From Combretum micranthum (taxonomy: Eukaryota; Streptophyta; Magnoliopsida; Myrtales; Combretaceae): a stretch of 64,000 bases of DNA. Positions within the stretch are counted from its first letter, which is position 1. Every line of letters begins with the position of its first letter. Location of the stretch: the NCBI GenBank assembly GCA_024138025.1, contig JAMXBD010000204.1, forward strand, positions 1,240,001 through 1,304,000, written 5' to 3'. Below are positions 48,747-60,948 of the stretch, one piece after another. The position numbers and the translations under genes were made by a program. The notes beneath the pieces were generated by a model. That model worked only from the letters and a program-made list of their open reading frames with translations. It was not told where the DNA came from and did no database searches.

Positions 48747-49916
48747 TGTAAGGACCCGCACTTACACTTATATATAAAATAGGTGAATTCGAGTCCCCTA
48801 CCACATATAACCTGCAGTATTATATGTAAGGTTGTCCTGAAAGGAGTGTTTGAATAATTGTTTGTCTAAATTCTCAATAAGAACAAACTTGAAAACTGTT
48901 GATTTTAAAACTTTTAAGAAAAACATAACATCATCATCATCATCACATATCATAAGAGATATAACTCAAAACATACATAGCTAAGTATATATATATACTT
49001 ATATATATTACAAACAATGGCTAATAATAAGCCTTATACAAAAGACATAAAAGATAAACCAAGCTATAATATCTATTACATATCTTCCCAAAAGAGTCTG
49101 CCCTATTCTATTACAAAGAAGAAATCCAAAAAGTCCTTGGTCGACTTAATCTTTCAAACCATCTAACTTACACACTTCACAACACCACCATCCCACACTT
49201 CAATCATCCAAATACTTCATGTTACATGTTTAGCATATACTACAAGCTCTTTTATCGTCAATAAACTATTTAAACTACCATCAATACATAAAACTCATCC
49301 AACCACATATTTAGCATTAGAACTCATTCACATAAGCCTACTAACAAATATACATATAACAAACAACACACATACCAAGGGGCTTTAAACTTTGAAGAAA
49401 AACACTCGAACCACTTGTCTCACTTGGGCTTATGATATTCACCTTGTTTAGGGCTTGGAGTGTAGGATTTCGAAAGAAACAAGAAGAGAAACTTGTAAAG
49501 AATGTGGTGAAATTCATGTGAAATTTTTAGGCAAATTTTAGAGATTGTTGTCTTCATCAAATGAAGATAATACTTATCCAAACTTTGACTTTAGGGGCTA
49601 CAAAAAAGGATGGGCTTATTTTGCACTAAATGGGCTTGTTTTTGGGCCTTAAAATGGTGTTTTGGGCTTAGTTTAACTAGCAAAAAGTTTTGCTATGTCT
49701 ACAAACTTATTTAACTTGTTTCAAGAAATTTTTCATACACTTTATTAAATTTATAAACTCAATATTTAGTTACACTAAGATATATAAATATTTAAACACA
49801 TTAACACAACACATATATCATATATTAACATAAATCATATTCGTCATGCTTCATAATCATGCATAAATTCATTAATACAATTATAAAATATGATTTGAGA
49901 AATTATGGCTATTTCA
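48747..49916 (+). mobile_element. Solo LTR (1170 bp), target duplication CTGAT
   Basis: It starts TGTAAGGACCCGCAC and ends ATTTCA between perfect CTGAT repeats (48742-48746 and 49917-49921). The interior is non-coding. The start resembles the TGTAACGCCC and TGTCACGCCC heads of the other solo LTRs here, suggesting gypsy-type origin. Orientation is inferred from the TGTAAGGACCC end. Confidence 0.85.
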
Positions 49917-49921
49917 CTGAT

Positions 49922-50442
49922 AGTGTGCCCTCGTTCCTTTGCTCTTGGAGCGCTTGATGTCTGGTGGCTCGACCAGGTGCTTGGTAGCTTAGTACATTGC
50001 TGCTGCATGGTTGGTGGATAAAACTGCTCGATTTACTCATCAAGTTCTACTTAGTCCTAAAAGTCTTTGTGCGTGTGGCTAGCCGGTGAAGCTTAGTTCT
50101 GTAATTACTTGAAGGATCAAGAGTTCGCCTCTATTGTGGGCGGTTCTAGTTTGTTAGAGCTCAGGTTGGTTGGCATGCCGTTACTATTACAACTCGATTC
50201 ATTGTTCGAATGTGAGTTGATAAAGTGGATGCTGCAGTTTGTTGCCTGATATGGCCGGTAGCAGTAGAACATGAGCTCGGTGCTTGGGATGTCTTGGGCG
50301 CTCAATTTTAGATGCTCGGACAAGCTGGTGCATAGCAGTTCGATCATGAAGAAGTAGTTCAGCTTGGCCATGCTCCAGTCGGGTCGACATCATGAAATGA
50401 GCTCTTCTCAGGTCGTATATGCACTATAGTTCAATGATGGAC
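49922..50442. other. GCGCTC-rich unassigned DNA (interrupted outer sequence)
   Basis: Contains GGAGCGCTTGATGTC, GCTCGGTGCTTGGGATGTC and GGGCGCTCAA. With 48350-48746 and 59028-60010 it forms one older block of unknown identity into which the CTGAT solo LTR and copia 2 inserted. No conserved protein could be read on either strand. Confidence 0.5.
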
Positions 50443-50879
50443 TGTTATAAACAAATTGCGCAATCGAAAACGATAATAGCAAATAGAAAGTAAAGAACTC
50501 ACAGATTTTACGTGGAAACCCTTTCAAGAAAATCCACGGGCAAAGGCGAGAGAGGAATCACAATATATCAAAGTAGAAATACAAAGGTTTGAGAGAATTA
50601 CAACTCTAAACTTTCAGATCTCTCAATGGAAATTTTGTGTATGTGATGTGTTGTGTATATAACCCTAGAAACAATACATATATATATGTGTGTGTGTATA
50701 AGAATAACCGATATAATGGCCTAATTATGACATTAAAATATGTAATTAATGAGTAATAAAGGCCTGAATTATGACCATTAAATGTATAATGAATGAATAA
50801 TAAATGTGTAGTCAAATATTCATTAATTAACATTTAACTACTGGAGTTGGTTATAAAAATCGGGTCACACACTCCAACA
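50443..50879 (-). repeat. 3' LTR of copia 2 and polypurine tract
   Basis: Direct repeat of 58592-59022. On the minus strand AAGCTGGAGAT (50880-50890) precedes it as the polypurine tract. It includes a TG/AT tract near 50679-50698. Confidence 0.93.
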
Positions 50880-50978
50880 ATCTCCAGCTTGACACGAATT
50901 CTAGAGTAACAAACACAATAAACTCCAAAACTTTGATAAACAACTCCACCTCTTCCACAAGTTCGTCAAATGAATCAA

Positions 50979-51599
50979 TCAGCTACCGATACTTAGCAAG
51001 TTCAAGCAATGCTTAAACTTTGCAATGGGAAGTGTCTTAGTCAACATATATGCAGGGTTGTCATGAGTGCTCACCTTGCTCACTGTAATATCTCCTCGAG
51101 TAATAATATTACGCACAAAGTAATAACGAACATCTATATGCTTAGTCATTTCATGGAACATCTGATCCTTAGTCAGAAAAATCGCACTATGACTATCACA
51201 AAATACTATAGACGTCTTCAAATTACTAAACTCAGAAAACAACCCTTTCAACCAGATAGCCTCTTTAATCGCCTCTGTAATAGCCATGTATTCTACTTCT
51301 ATAGTGGATAGAGCAACAGTAGTTTGTAATGTGGCTTTCCAACTAATCGCACAGCTACCAAGAGAGAAAACATACCCTGTGATAGATCTTCTTTTATCTA
51401 AGTCCCTGGTGAAATCAAAATCAATAAATTCAACGACCTCATCTCTAGTTTTCCCGAAATGTAAACATATATTAGTAGTTCCTCTTAAGTATTTGAAGAT
51501 CCACTGGACTGCTTTCTAGTATTCCTTGCCAGAATTCGCCATATACCTGTGACAACACTAACGATATATGCCAAATATGGACGTATGCAAATAATTGCA
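50979..51599 (-). pseudogene. Copia 2 reverse transcriptase end and RNase H
   Basis: Read from the insertion point at 51599 downward: MYAIICIRPYLAYIVSVV (the usual MYAMVCTRPDIA block), a frame slip near 51550, then [15 protein letters not shown] and [20 protein letters not shown]. RNase H continues as [20 protein letters not shown] and [20 protein letters not shown], ending [13 protein letters not shown] at 50979. At least one stop (about 51519) and one frameshift interrupt it. Confidence 0.88.
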
Positions 51600-51604
51600 T
51601 ACAT

Positions 51605-54600
51605 TGTAAACCTCGGAAATTTTCTACATTAGTATACGACTCTAAAGTAGAATGTATGAACTAGTTAATAAACTTAGATCCTAATAAAAGCCTAAGAATA
51701 GATCAATGCAATGAATTTGGCTAGATAAGGATTTAGAAATCGAATAAAGAACTTCTTTAACCCTAATTGATACCAAAAACGAGATTTCGTATCTTGAACG
51801 GATAATTCAAGATATGATTAAAAGAAAATCTAAATTTCAAACTCGAAACTTGTTTTACAAATAGATTTAAATAGAAAAATATAAATATGGAGATTAAATG
51901 ATTGCTTTTGAACTCAGCAATGATTTGAGACTAGAACAATGAGTAGTAATGAGCCTATGTTTGGATTTAAATCCTAAAGTCAAGATTCCTAGATAGTATT
52001 AAATGTTACTAATAAGATTTCATAACAAGTATCAAAAGTTAAAAATAAATAGATAATTTAGTCTCTATATCAAGTGCGATATTAAGTAGTTAATCTACTA
52101 TGTTTATAGATAGGAAACGATAACCTAAAGATAAACCGTTAAGATTATAAATTCACAATGAAAACATAAACTGATGTATAACTCAAGATCTAAACTTCAA
52201 ATAAATAATTGAATCACACTATTGTTCTAATTAGGGTTTTCTTAAGCTATTGGAGCCTAAAACAAAAATTGACCTAATGAGTTTGGAAAACCTTAATCAC
52301 GGGAGATAAAATTCTACAAATAATTAATCATGTAAATTTAAAACTTAAAGTTGTATTGTTTGATAACCTAAGTATTTTGTAGAATCCTATAAACATATTT
52401 TTTGTACCAAAAACTCTCAAATATTAGCTAATTTGTACCCGTATACTTAGTAAACTATCCTAAAACTAAGTAAAATAATTAACTATTATTAATATATATA
52501 TATATATATATATATTTGGTTGTGTTTTCGGCTGTAAGTTGCTATTTTGGATGGTTTAGATTGCATGGAGGATGAGAGCCGAAATATTGCTTCAATAATG
52601 CACAAATTGTCAACAAAAATCAACCTTATAACCAATCAAAGATTGCCAAGTCAGCTCCTCATTTATGGCAATGAAAACAAGTGCCAAAACAGTGTTAAAT
52701 GTAGAAGAAATTCGGATCAAATTTGGAGGAAAATGATGCAGCTGCAAGCTTCTTCTTCTTCCTATATATATATACCTTTAAGACTCTTAATGAACAAAAA
52801 AACACTCACAACTCTCTTTCGAAAATTCCAGATTAAAACTACTCCTAAGTAGTAGCCAAAATAACCTAAAAATAGAAATCAAACCGCTCAAATCATCCTA
52901 GTTCGAATAAGAAGAAAAACAACACAAAAAATACTTGAAAACAAGCTCAAGGTGAGTTGATGTAATTCAAATGGTTTTCTTTTAGATCTAAGGATTAGAA
53001 CCGACTTTTGATAATCATAGGAACGTAATCAACATAAAAACAAGCTTCGAATTCCATCAGATCGGCTCAACTGAGGTAAAAATTCGAAACCCTAGTTATA
53101 CTTTACTAGATTCAAAATTTAAGATTATATGTTTGTAGACGCATTTGGAGTTGTTGTATTTCAATATATAAGATATAGAAACACTCAGGAACGGTTTATG
53201 AATGTTTTTGACGTGAAAAATTTAAGAAATACGAATTGGTTCATCGAGGAAGATGATGAACAGTGCTAACACCGTCCATAAGCCGGTAGTGTAGACGTTC
53301 AATGCCAACGGCTTACAAGGGTAAGCCGGTGGTGTAGAGACGGTTTACATTGAACAGAAGTTACGTAAAAAATTATTTTCACGTAAAAATGAACAAACGC
53401 CGGCTATCTGGGATTTTACGCCGGTGGTGTATAGTCCGGCGTACGTTGAAAGCCGACGGCTTTCAAGCCGGTGCAAATGATATGAAATATTATGCAAATT
53501 AAAAGAACGCCGGCACCTGGGTTTCAACGCCGGTGACGGAGGAGTCGGCGTACAAACCTGTTTTCCTTCGTATACAATCTATTTTCGTGAATGAATAAAT
53601 ATATAATAATTATAATTATATTATATATATTTATTTACATGTCAAAATAGAAGTTACTAAATAGTAAAGTAAATACAAATATTTAGAACATTTTAGTTAA
53701 GATTTGATAATTCTTAAAATCCTAAAATTAGAGAAAAATATTAAGTGTTAATAGAAATTATAAATAATTAAATATTTGTTCTAAATAGATAAAATAGGTA
53801 AGAATGGAAAACGAAATAAGTTAAATTTATGAATAATGTGACTTCTAAAAATGACAAAATAATTATATGAAATAAATTAGGACAAACACGACGACACTAT
53901 GTAATAATAAATAAATATAATTTTCTATATTGAGTTCGGTATAGAATAACATAAAATTTGTATTAATCACTACAAAACTTGACAAATATCAAGTTTAGGA
54001 CACTAGCCACGTATAGGAATTTAACTATATAATCTATATTATATTGATGAATACTCTATTCATCTCAATAGGTGACTTTGATACCCTAGAAGATCTTCTG
54101 GTAGATTATTACGATTAAATCACTATGAGCAGGTGAGTAATTTAGTCATATTATACTGTTTATGCTTGTAAATAGTTGAACATATAATATAAAGACAATC
54201 AAATGAATGTTTTGTTGGAAATATGTTGTGATATGATTGTATGATTGTCAATCTACCATTACAAAAGTGATAATACAATGATTTGATGTTGTGACGTAAT
54301 AGAATGATGATTGTGTGTAATGTATGATCACCATGAAATTGAATAAGAATTACGGACTTATTAAAATAATTTGGTTATGCATTGCACATATTGCATTATT
54401 GCATATAAAAATGGGTGACAGCTTACTAAGTATTAATATTTTGGTTCTCTATTAACGCTTGGTTTTTCTAAAGTGTTGGTTTTTCTAAAGTGTTAGTTAT
54501 TCTAATGTTTTCTTTGTTCCGTTGGTTCTAGGGGAACTAAATGGTATTGAAGAACGCCGCCCGTAGTATCACTTTGAAATGATTAATACTTAGGGAGTTT

Positions 54601-55272
54601 CTAAGGATGGATATAGGAAATGGTCAGTTAAATCTATTATATTTAAAGTATAACCCTAAAACAAGAAATCGTTGATTTTTCTGTAAACTTAGTCTCTCCT
54701 TGGCACGTGGGTCATAAGGTAATTGTTCTTCAACCCTGAAAAAGAGGGCATAAATCTTTTTCTCTGTTTGGATTCTAGATCATCCAAGCTTGTATCTGTG
54801 CATATGGTTGAGTGCTTGCATTACATATGATTTGCTAATAACTTGTGTGATGTATAATATGTCTGGTTATTCACTGAGCTGTGGTTTCGCTCATACTCCA
54901 ACAGTCTTTTCAAATTTACACTTCGACCCTGGTTAGTCACTTCCAGAAACATGGCTCCGGTAAGAGCTTAGGAGCTGGACGTCTATGGTTATTGTTGGGA
55001 TTTATGGTTATGTTATCTTAGAATAGATTAGTTAGCGCTATTGTATCAGTTATGAACTACAAGAAGGCTACATGGTTTGTAATAGTTCTGTGATACTTAT
55101 GATTAAAATAGCAGTTATTTGCCAATTCATTTCTTACATGTATTTATCATTTCTTATCAAGCAACTAAAAGATCCTGTTGTTTTGAAAACCTGCCACTCT
55201 CTGAAGGTAATCTAGTGATAGTATTCAAGTGTGACTTGTTTACTTCTACTAGGGTACCCTCAGGGCGTGACA
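51605..55272 (-). mobile_element. Solo LTR (3668 bp) inside copia 2, target duplication TACAT
   Basis: On the minus strand it begins TGTCACGCCCTGAGGGTACC at 55272 and ends GAGGTTTACA at 51605, flanked by perfect plus-strand TACAT repeats (51600-51604 and 55273-55277). The copia 2 reading GSLMYV on one side and MYAIICIRP on the other confirms the junctions. No gag-pol lies within. The same family covers 1-1982. A cluster of GCCGGTGGTGTAG-type motifs lies at 53270-53550. An AT run is at about 52490-52515. Confidence 0.92.
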
Positions 55273-55277
55273 TACAT

Positions 55278-55700
55278 AAGAGACCCTACTGCACTAGAGT
55301 AAGGGACTTTTGACATATAGTCAATTTCATCTTCTGATTTAGGAGACTGATCAAACGACAATCTGAAATGACCTGCTAAAGTGGTACTAACAGGTTTAGC
55401 ACTCTTCATATTAAACCTGGAGAGTATCTTCTCAATATACCCTTTCTGACTCAGGTGTAATACACTTGATTTTCTGTCTCTTGAAATTTTCATACCAAGA
55501 ATCCTCTTGGCTATACCTAAGTCCTTCCTCTCAAATTCCTTGTTCAATTGTGCTTTGACCCTGTCAATCTCTCTTCTATCGTTGGCCGCTATCAGCATAT
55601 CATCCACATATAAAAGTAGATACAGAAATGACCCATCTTCACAGCACTTGAAATATAAACAGCTGTCATAATTACTTATCCTGAAATCATGAGAAGTCAT
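55278..55700 (-). pseudogene. Copia 2 reverse transcriptase, central part
   Basis: Reads NYDSCLYFKCCEDGSFLYLL then LYVDDMLIAANDRREIDRVK, with the YVDD catalytic motif, then FERKDLGIAKRILGMKISRD and HLSQKGYIEKILSRFNMKSA, ending VPYSSAVGSLMYV where the solo LTR interrupts it. Upstream (55701-55990) the fingers region is present but broken. Confidence 0.92.
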
Positions 55701-56002
55701 AAAAAAATCAAATCTTTTATACCATTGTCATGGTGATTGCTTCAACCTATATAGGGATTTCTTTAATTTGCACACATGGTCTTCTTGCCCTAAGACGCCA
55801 AAACCTTCCGGTTCGTGCATGTAAATGTCTTCTTCAAGTTCTCCATGCAAAAACACAATCTTCACATCAAGTTGCTCTACCTAAAGATCCTCCATAGCCA
55901 CAATACTAAGCAGTGCTCGAATTGAGTTACGTTTCACAACAGGAGAAAACACGTTAGTAAAATTAATACCTGGTATTTGACTGTATCCTTTCGCTACAAG
56001 CC

Positions 56003-56239
56003 TTACTTTGTATCTAGGTTCTTCACAACTTGAGTCTCCTTCCTTTTCTTATAAACCCACTTGCGGCGAATGGCTTTCTTACCCTTGGGAAGTTTCATTA
56101 ACTCCAATGTTCGATTCTTCTGGAGGGATTCCATTTCTTCTTGCGTGGCTATCATCAACTTACCAGAATCATCACAACTAATCGCTTTTGTGTAAGTAGA
56201 TGGCTCCAAACTTGAATCAACATCATTAGCCACATTCAA
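56003..56239 (-). pseudogene. Copia 2 start of reverse transcriptase region
   Basis: Reads EEMESLQKNRTLELMKLPKG then KKAIRRKWVYKKRKE, the conserved W-V-Y-K block at the beginning of copia reverse transcriptase, followed by a frame break. Confidence 0.85.
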
Positions 56240-56512
56240 CGCATATGCAACTAGAACCGCTCCCCCATATCTCTATGGAGGCCTTATCTCTCTCCTAGGT
56301 CTGTCTTTGGCAATTGAATACTATGGTTGTTGAGATGTAAAAGTCGATTAAGAGATGGGCTTTATTGAATCTGTATTGATATCAAACTCTACCTGCACAC
56401 TTGGTTTCTGCTGGGTTTCATCAGACGTAACAGTAGGACATAAATCATGCAACATAGTAGATTCATCAAATACAACGTCCCTACTAATAACAACTTTCTT
56501 CAATTTGGGACA

Positions 56513-56968
56513 CTATAATTTATATCTTTTAACCCCAATCTTGAAACTAAGAAACATACACTTTAGGGATCTAGGCTCAAGTTTGCCATTGTTTACATGA
56601 GCATATGCAGGACATCCAAATGTTTTCAAATCAGAATAATATGCAGGGGATCTAGACCATACCTCATGTGGAGTCTTCTTCTCAATGGAAGTCGACGGAG
56701 ATCCATTGATTAGCAAACAAGCTGTAGAGGCAGCTTCCACCCAAAAAGATTTTGGCAACTTCGAATTAGAGAGCATACATCTCACCTTCTCCATAATGGT
56801 CTTATTCATACGTTCTGCAACCCCGTTTTGCTGGGGTGTACCAGGAACCGTGAGATGTCTAACAATCCCTTTAGACTTGCATAAGTCATTGAATTCACTG
56901 GAGTAGAATTCCAAGCCATTATCAGTGCGTAGACGCTTCACTTGTTTTCCAGTCTGTTTCTTAATCAC
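56513..56968 (-). pseudogene. Copia 2 integrase core
   Basis: Contains the catalytic aspartate in RLRTDNGLEFYSSEFNDLCK, the motif VPGTPQQNGVAERMNKTIME with the catalytic glutamate, LPKSFWVEAASTACLLINGS and LKTFGCPAYAHVNNGKLEPR. The first catalytic aspartate should lie upstream around 57010-57080, where the frame is broken. Confidence 0.92.
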
Positions 56969-57222
56969 CGTCTTCCATACTTTGAATGTAGATAAGGCAT
57001 CACTTTTCTACTTCAAGAAATATACCTAAACGTTTTTGGAGTAATCATCTATAATGATCATCATATAGTTGGTACCGCCACTAGAGGGCACTCTAGCAGG
57101 ACTCCAAAGGTCATAATGAATATAGTCCATAGTGCCTTTAGTATTATGGGTACTGTGGTGAACCTGACCCGTTTTTGCTTCCTAAATACGCAATGTTCGC
57201 AAAACTTCAATTTGTTGATGCC

Positions 57223-57972
57223 TTATCCATCCAGAAGTCCTTGCTTACTTAATTCTGCCATACCAGCTTCACTCATATGCCCCAGATGCATATGCCATAG
57301 CCTAGTAGCATCTTCATCCGACAAGGAGGAACCAACGACTGCATCACCAGTCATAATAGAACCTTGCAATGAATAAAGATTAGCAGTCTTTCTATAGCCT
57401 TTCATCACCACCAGCAAACCCTTACTGATCTTCAGGACTCTACCTTTACCTGTATACCGATACCCTTTCAGATCAAGAGTACTAAAGGAAATCAATTTTC
57501 TCTTCAAATTAGGAACGTGTCTTACATCACCAAGCATTCTAACCAAGCCATCAAACATCTTGATCTTAATCGTTCCGATACCTGCAACTTTATAAGAAGT
57601 GTTATTTCCCATCAAAACAATACCTCTGGAAACCATTTCATATGTTGAAAACCAATCTCGATTGGGACATATATGAAAGGTACATCCAAAGTCCAAAATC
57701 CACTCTTTACTAGCCTGTGAATCACTATCAGAAGCAATAAGAAGATCACCATCAGTATGATCTTCGAGAACATCGACCCCATCCGTTTTATCAGATTGAT
57801 TTTGATTTTGATTCTCACCAGTTCTTATTTTTATTCTACAGTTTATAACAATTTGCCTTAATGTGACCTTTCTTCTTGCAATAGTTACAAGTTTTAAACC
57901 TATTTGAAGTTTAGATCTGCCTTTAGAATTCCCACCAGACTTGTGGTCTTGACTCCTACCACGTGCTACCAA
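57223..57972 (-). pseudogene. Copia 2 protease and integrase zinc-binding region
   Basis: The protease reads KEWILDFGCTFHICPNRDWF. The active-site triplet D-S/T-G is changed to D-F-G, which should inactivate it. GDVRHVPNLKRKLISFSTLD follows, then LWHMHLGHMSEAGMAELSKQ, the integrase H-H-C-C start. The gag zinc knuckle is visible in another frame near 57835-57900 (CNYCKKKGHIKANC). Confidence 0.9.
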
Positions 57973-58017
57973 ACTTTTAGATGTAGACTCAGATTTAATT
58001 ACAAGATTTTCATCTTT

Positions 58018-58560
58018 TCAAAAGCTTAAACCAATATAAACTTCATCAATCAACAAAGTATCATGACTATACAAAAGTGTATCTCTAAAGATTGCATATG
58101 ATGGAGGCAAAGAACATAATAGGATTAAACCTAAACCCTCTTCATCATACTTAACTTCTAACGTTTCTAAATAAAAAATAATTTCTTTAAAGGTTGTTAA
58201 GTAATCATCAAGAGATGCACCTTCTTCCAAACAATGAGAATACAATCTCTGTTTCAAATGTAACTTATTGGTTAAGCTTTTCGTCATGTATAGTTGTTCC
58301 AGTTTCAACCACAATGCGGTCGTGATCTTCTCCTTAAGCACATTTTGAAAAATTTGATTCGATAGATGGAGATGGATCTGTGAAAGGGCATTTCGGTCTT
58401 TTTGCTACTTTTCATCCGGTGACCAAGATGCAGGCATCTTGTCAAACCCTAGAAGTGCATCATCAAGATCCATCTGTGCTAGAACCGCTCGCATCTTCAC
58501 CTGCCACAAAGAAAATTTGGTGTTACGATCCAAAAGAGGAATATCGTACTTCATGGTTGC
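58018..58560 (-). pseudogene. Copia 2 gag
   Basis: The main frame (58341-58018) reads ALWLKLEQLYMTKSLTNKLH, then LKQRLYSHCLEEGASLDDYL and EEGLGLILLCSLPPSYAIFR, standard copia gag (UBN2-type) helices. The upstream part (58342-58560) continues gag in broken frames; the first gag ATG lies near 58560. Confidence 0.87.
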
Positions 58561-58576
58561 CATTATCAAAACCTAC

Positions 58577-58588
58577 GCTCTGATACCA
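58577..58588 (-). other. Primer-binding site of copia 2
   Basis: The minus-strand TGGTATCAGAGC three bases inside the 5' LTR is complementary to initiator methionine tRNA. Confidence 0.93.
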
Positions 58589-58591
58589 ATC

Positions 58592-59022
58592 TGTTATAAA
58601 CAAATCGTGCAATCGAAAACGATAATAGCAAGCAGAAAGTAAAGAACGCACAGATTTTACGTGGAAACCCTTTTGGAAAAAACCACGGGCAGAGGTGAAA
58701 GAGGAATCACACTATATCAAAGTAGGAGTACAAAGGTTTGAGAGAATTACAACTCTAAACTTCTAGATCTCTCAATGGAAATTTTGTGTATATAATGTGT
58801 TGTGTATATAACCCTAGAAACAACACATATATATGTGTGTATAAGGATAACTGACATAATGACTTAATTATGACATTTAAATATGTAATTAATGAGTAAT
58901 AAAGGCCTAAATTATGATCATTAAATGTATAATGAATGAATAATAAATGTGTAGTTAAATATTCATTCATTAATATTTAACTACGGAAGTCGGTTACAGA
59001 AATCGGATCACAAACTCCAACA
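58592..59022 (-). repeat. 5' LTR of copia 2
   Basis: Direct repeat of 50443-50879 with the same ends, adjacent to the TGGAC duplication at 59023-59027. Confidence 0.93.
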
Positions 59023-59027
59023 TGGAC

Positions 59028-60010
59028 TCTAGAGTAGGTGGGTGAATTCTCTGCTTGCGTGGACCTCATTGATCTTGCAGACTTGCTTTGATTGGTGATA
59101 TTTGGACTGGGAGCTGCCTGTTCTATCGTGGTCGGTATTGAGGTGCTGGAGTGCTTGGGAGTTCAGGCGCTCAATGCTTGACACAGGTGCTCTCCATGAT
59201 CTGTTAAGGTAGGCAAAGCTCTGTCCCGAGCTCGACATGGTTAGCTGGTAGGGCGCTCAGCTTGGTGAGTAACAGAAAGACTTAGACTTAGCTACAAGTT
59301 GCTGTAACTTGGGTTCGTTCTTAGACTGCTGTTGCGCATCTGCTGTTTGGTCGGACGATTTCCGTGGGTCGGTGGTGTTCAATTCAGGTCTGTGATGATG
59401 ATGTCACTGCTTCTTCTGGGCACTGGAGCTCGATGTTAATTCTGACTTCAGCAGCTTTTGCTCGGATCAGATCGGTTGCTGCACATAGTGTTGCCAGGAT
59501 AGGTGCATGAACTGGTGTGATGCCTCCATGTACTGCTAGGGCGTTTTGCTGCATTTGACCAGCTCTTATTGTAATATCTATCTGACTCTCTTGCATGTGA
59601 CAGGTTGCTCGACGCTTGAGCTTAGTAGCAAGTCAGGTCGGGCATGTGTTATCTTTACCTAGGAGTAAACCAAATCAACTCGGTGTTTGTGCGTAAAGCT
59701 CAATATTAGCTGCTGCTCGGGTCACACTACTCTTCATCGATAACTGCTTAGACCTACTGTTGTAGTGTTGCTGATCTAATTGGTGTAGTTTGCTGAAGCT
59801 ACTCGGTCTTGAATGGTAGCTTGTGTTGGTGAAGGAGCGCTTGTTGCTTATGTTTGTTGAGCTTGGATATCACTAGGCGCTCAAACTTCTAAGCAAGGTC
59901 AACAGAAATTTTAATGAAAGAGCTTAGTTTTCGTCTTAGTTAGTACCTGATCAACATAGTGGTACTTAGATGCTTCAAATTGCTTGGGCCTGCTACCTTT
60001 GGTTTTCCTG
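59028..60010. other. GCGCTC-rich unassigned DNA (continuation)
   Basis: Continues the block interrupted by copia 2. AGGCGCTCAA (59164 and 59873), GGGCGCTCAG (59252) and many GCTTGG/GCTCGG words recur. No protein motif was recognised in any frame; the frames at 59029-59238 and 59384-59596 are unsupported. Confidence 0.5.
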
Positions 60011-60948
60011 CAATTTCAGCTGCTAAATCAAACTTAGTCCATAGATTACTATACCATAGAGTTTGAGCTTTGAATTTTGGACCAAATTAAGCCATTAAAT
60101 TCCAATTTTTTTATCCTTTTTACTTCATTTGGCACATTAAACCCAATGGATCATGATCATGTGATTTATCTATCTATAGTAGAAATTCATCATGAAAGCC
60201 CAAAAATATGCATGAAAGTATCAGATAAATATAGGATAAATTTGTATAAAATACACATTTATCAGAAATGATGACAACGAAGGCAAACTAGGTGAAGGAG
60301 AAGAGTAACAAACTTAGTGAAATTCATAACAACGTGAGTTTGAGTTTTTCAAGTATTGAAATGCAATACTTATAGTGTTTAAGTGTAAAATTTGACTTAC
60401 GTCTATTGGTATGTAATGGAAGTGGCAAGGAAATTGAGTTTGGAGGAGTTTTGAGCCTTAGAGTATCACTTACAATTTAAATAACAAGGTAAGGCCTGAA
60501 ATCAACTCTTTGTGTTATGAAAATGTGATACTAGGGAGATAAGATTGTTCTAGTAATGTAAAAGATGAAGAACGAACATGTTTTAAGTTAGAGTTTTGAT
60601 AGCAATTGACTTCGAGAGGAAGTAGGTGATAATATGTGCCTAAACTATGGAGAGGGTGATGAAACGAACATGAAGTTTGATGTTGTTAATGATAAAGTTG
60701 TTAAATAAAGAGTTTGTGCATAAAAGTTTTGAAAATGTTACAAAAACCATGATAAAGTTGAAGCTTGCTATCAAAACTAGATGAATTAAGCTTTCAATTT
60801 TGATTAATCATGTTTTAACGACATGGGTGATAACATAGACCAATCTAGTCATGAACACGACCATATAACACCTTTAAGATCCCCAAAAGTTGTTCCAAAA
60901 CATATTTACGAAAAAAAATCAAGTTGGAGCATGAATCATCACAAACCT
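60011..60948. other. Intergenic DNA, no gene recognised
   Basis: AT-rich non-coding sequence. It may be part of a larger minus-oriented LTR whose head lies at 62709, since ATATG followed by TG occurs at about 60633-60639, but this is only a candidate end. Confidence 0.35.

Larger units (their letters stand above)
50443..59022 (-). mobile_element. Ty1/copia retrotransposon 2, interrupted by a solo LTR
   Basis: LTRs at 50443-50879 and 58592-59022 (plus-strand TGTTATAAAC to CTCCAACA) lie between perfect target duplications TGGAC (50438-50442 and 59023-59027). Minus-strand order: 5' LTR, primer-binding site, gag, protease, integrase, reverse transcriptase, RNase H, purine tract, 3' LTR. A 3.67-kb solo LTR with its own TACAT duplication splits reverse transcriptase. 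Without it the element is about 4.9 kb. Stops and frameshifts throughout mean it is dead. It differs in sequence from copia 1, so it is another family. Confidence 0.95.

Noticed and set aside
41716..59022. Possible endogenous pararetrovirus
   Set aside because: All pol pieces are in copia order with LTRs, primer sites and target duplications; no movement-protein or coat-like region was seen.
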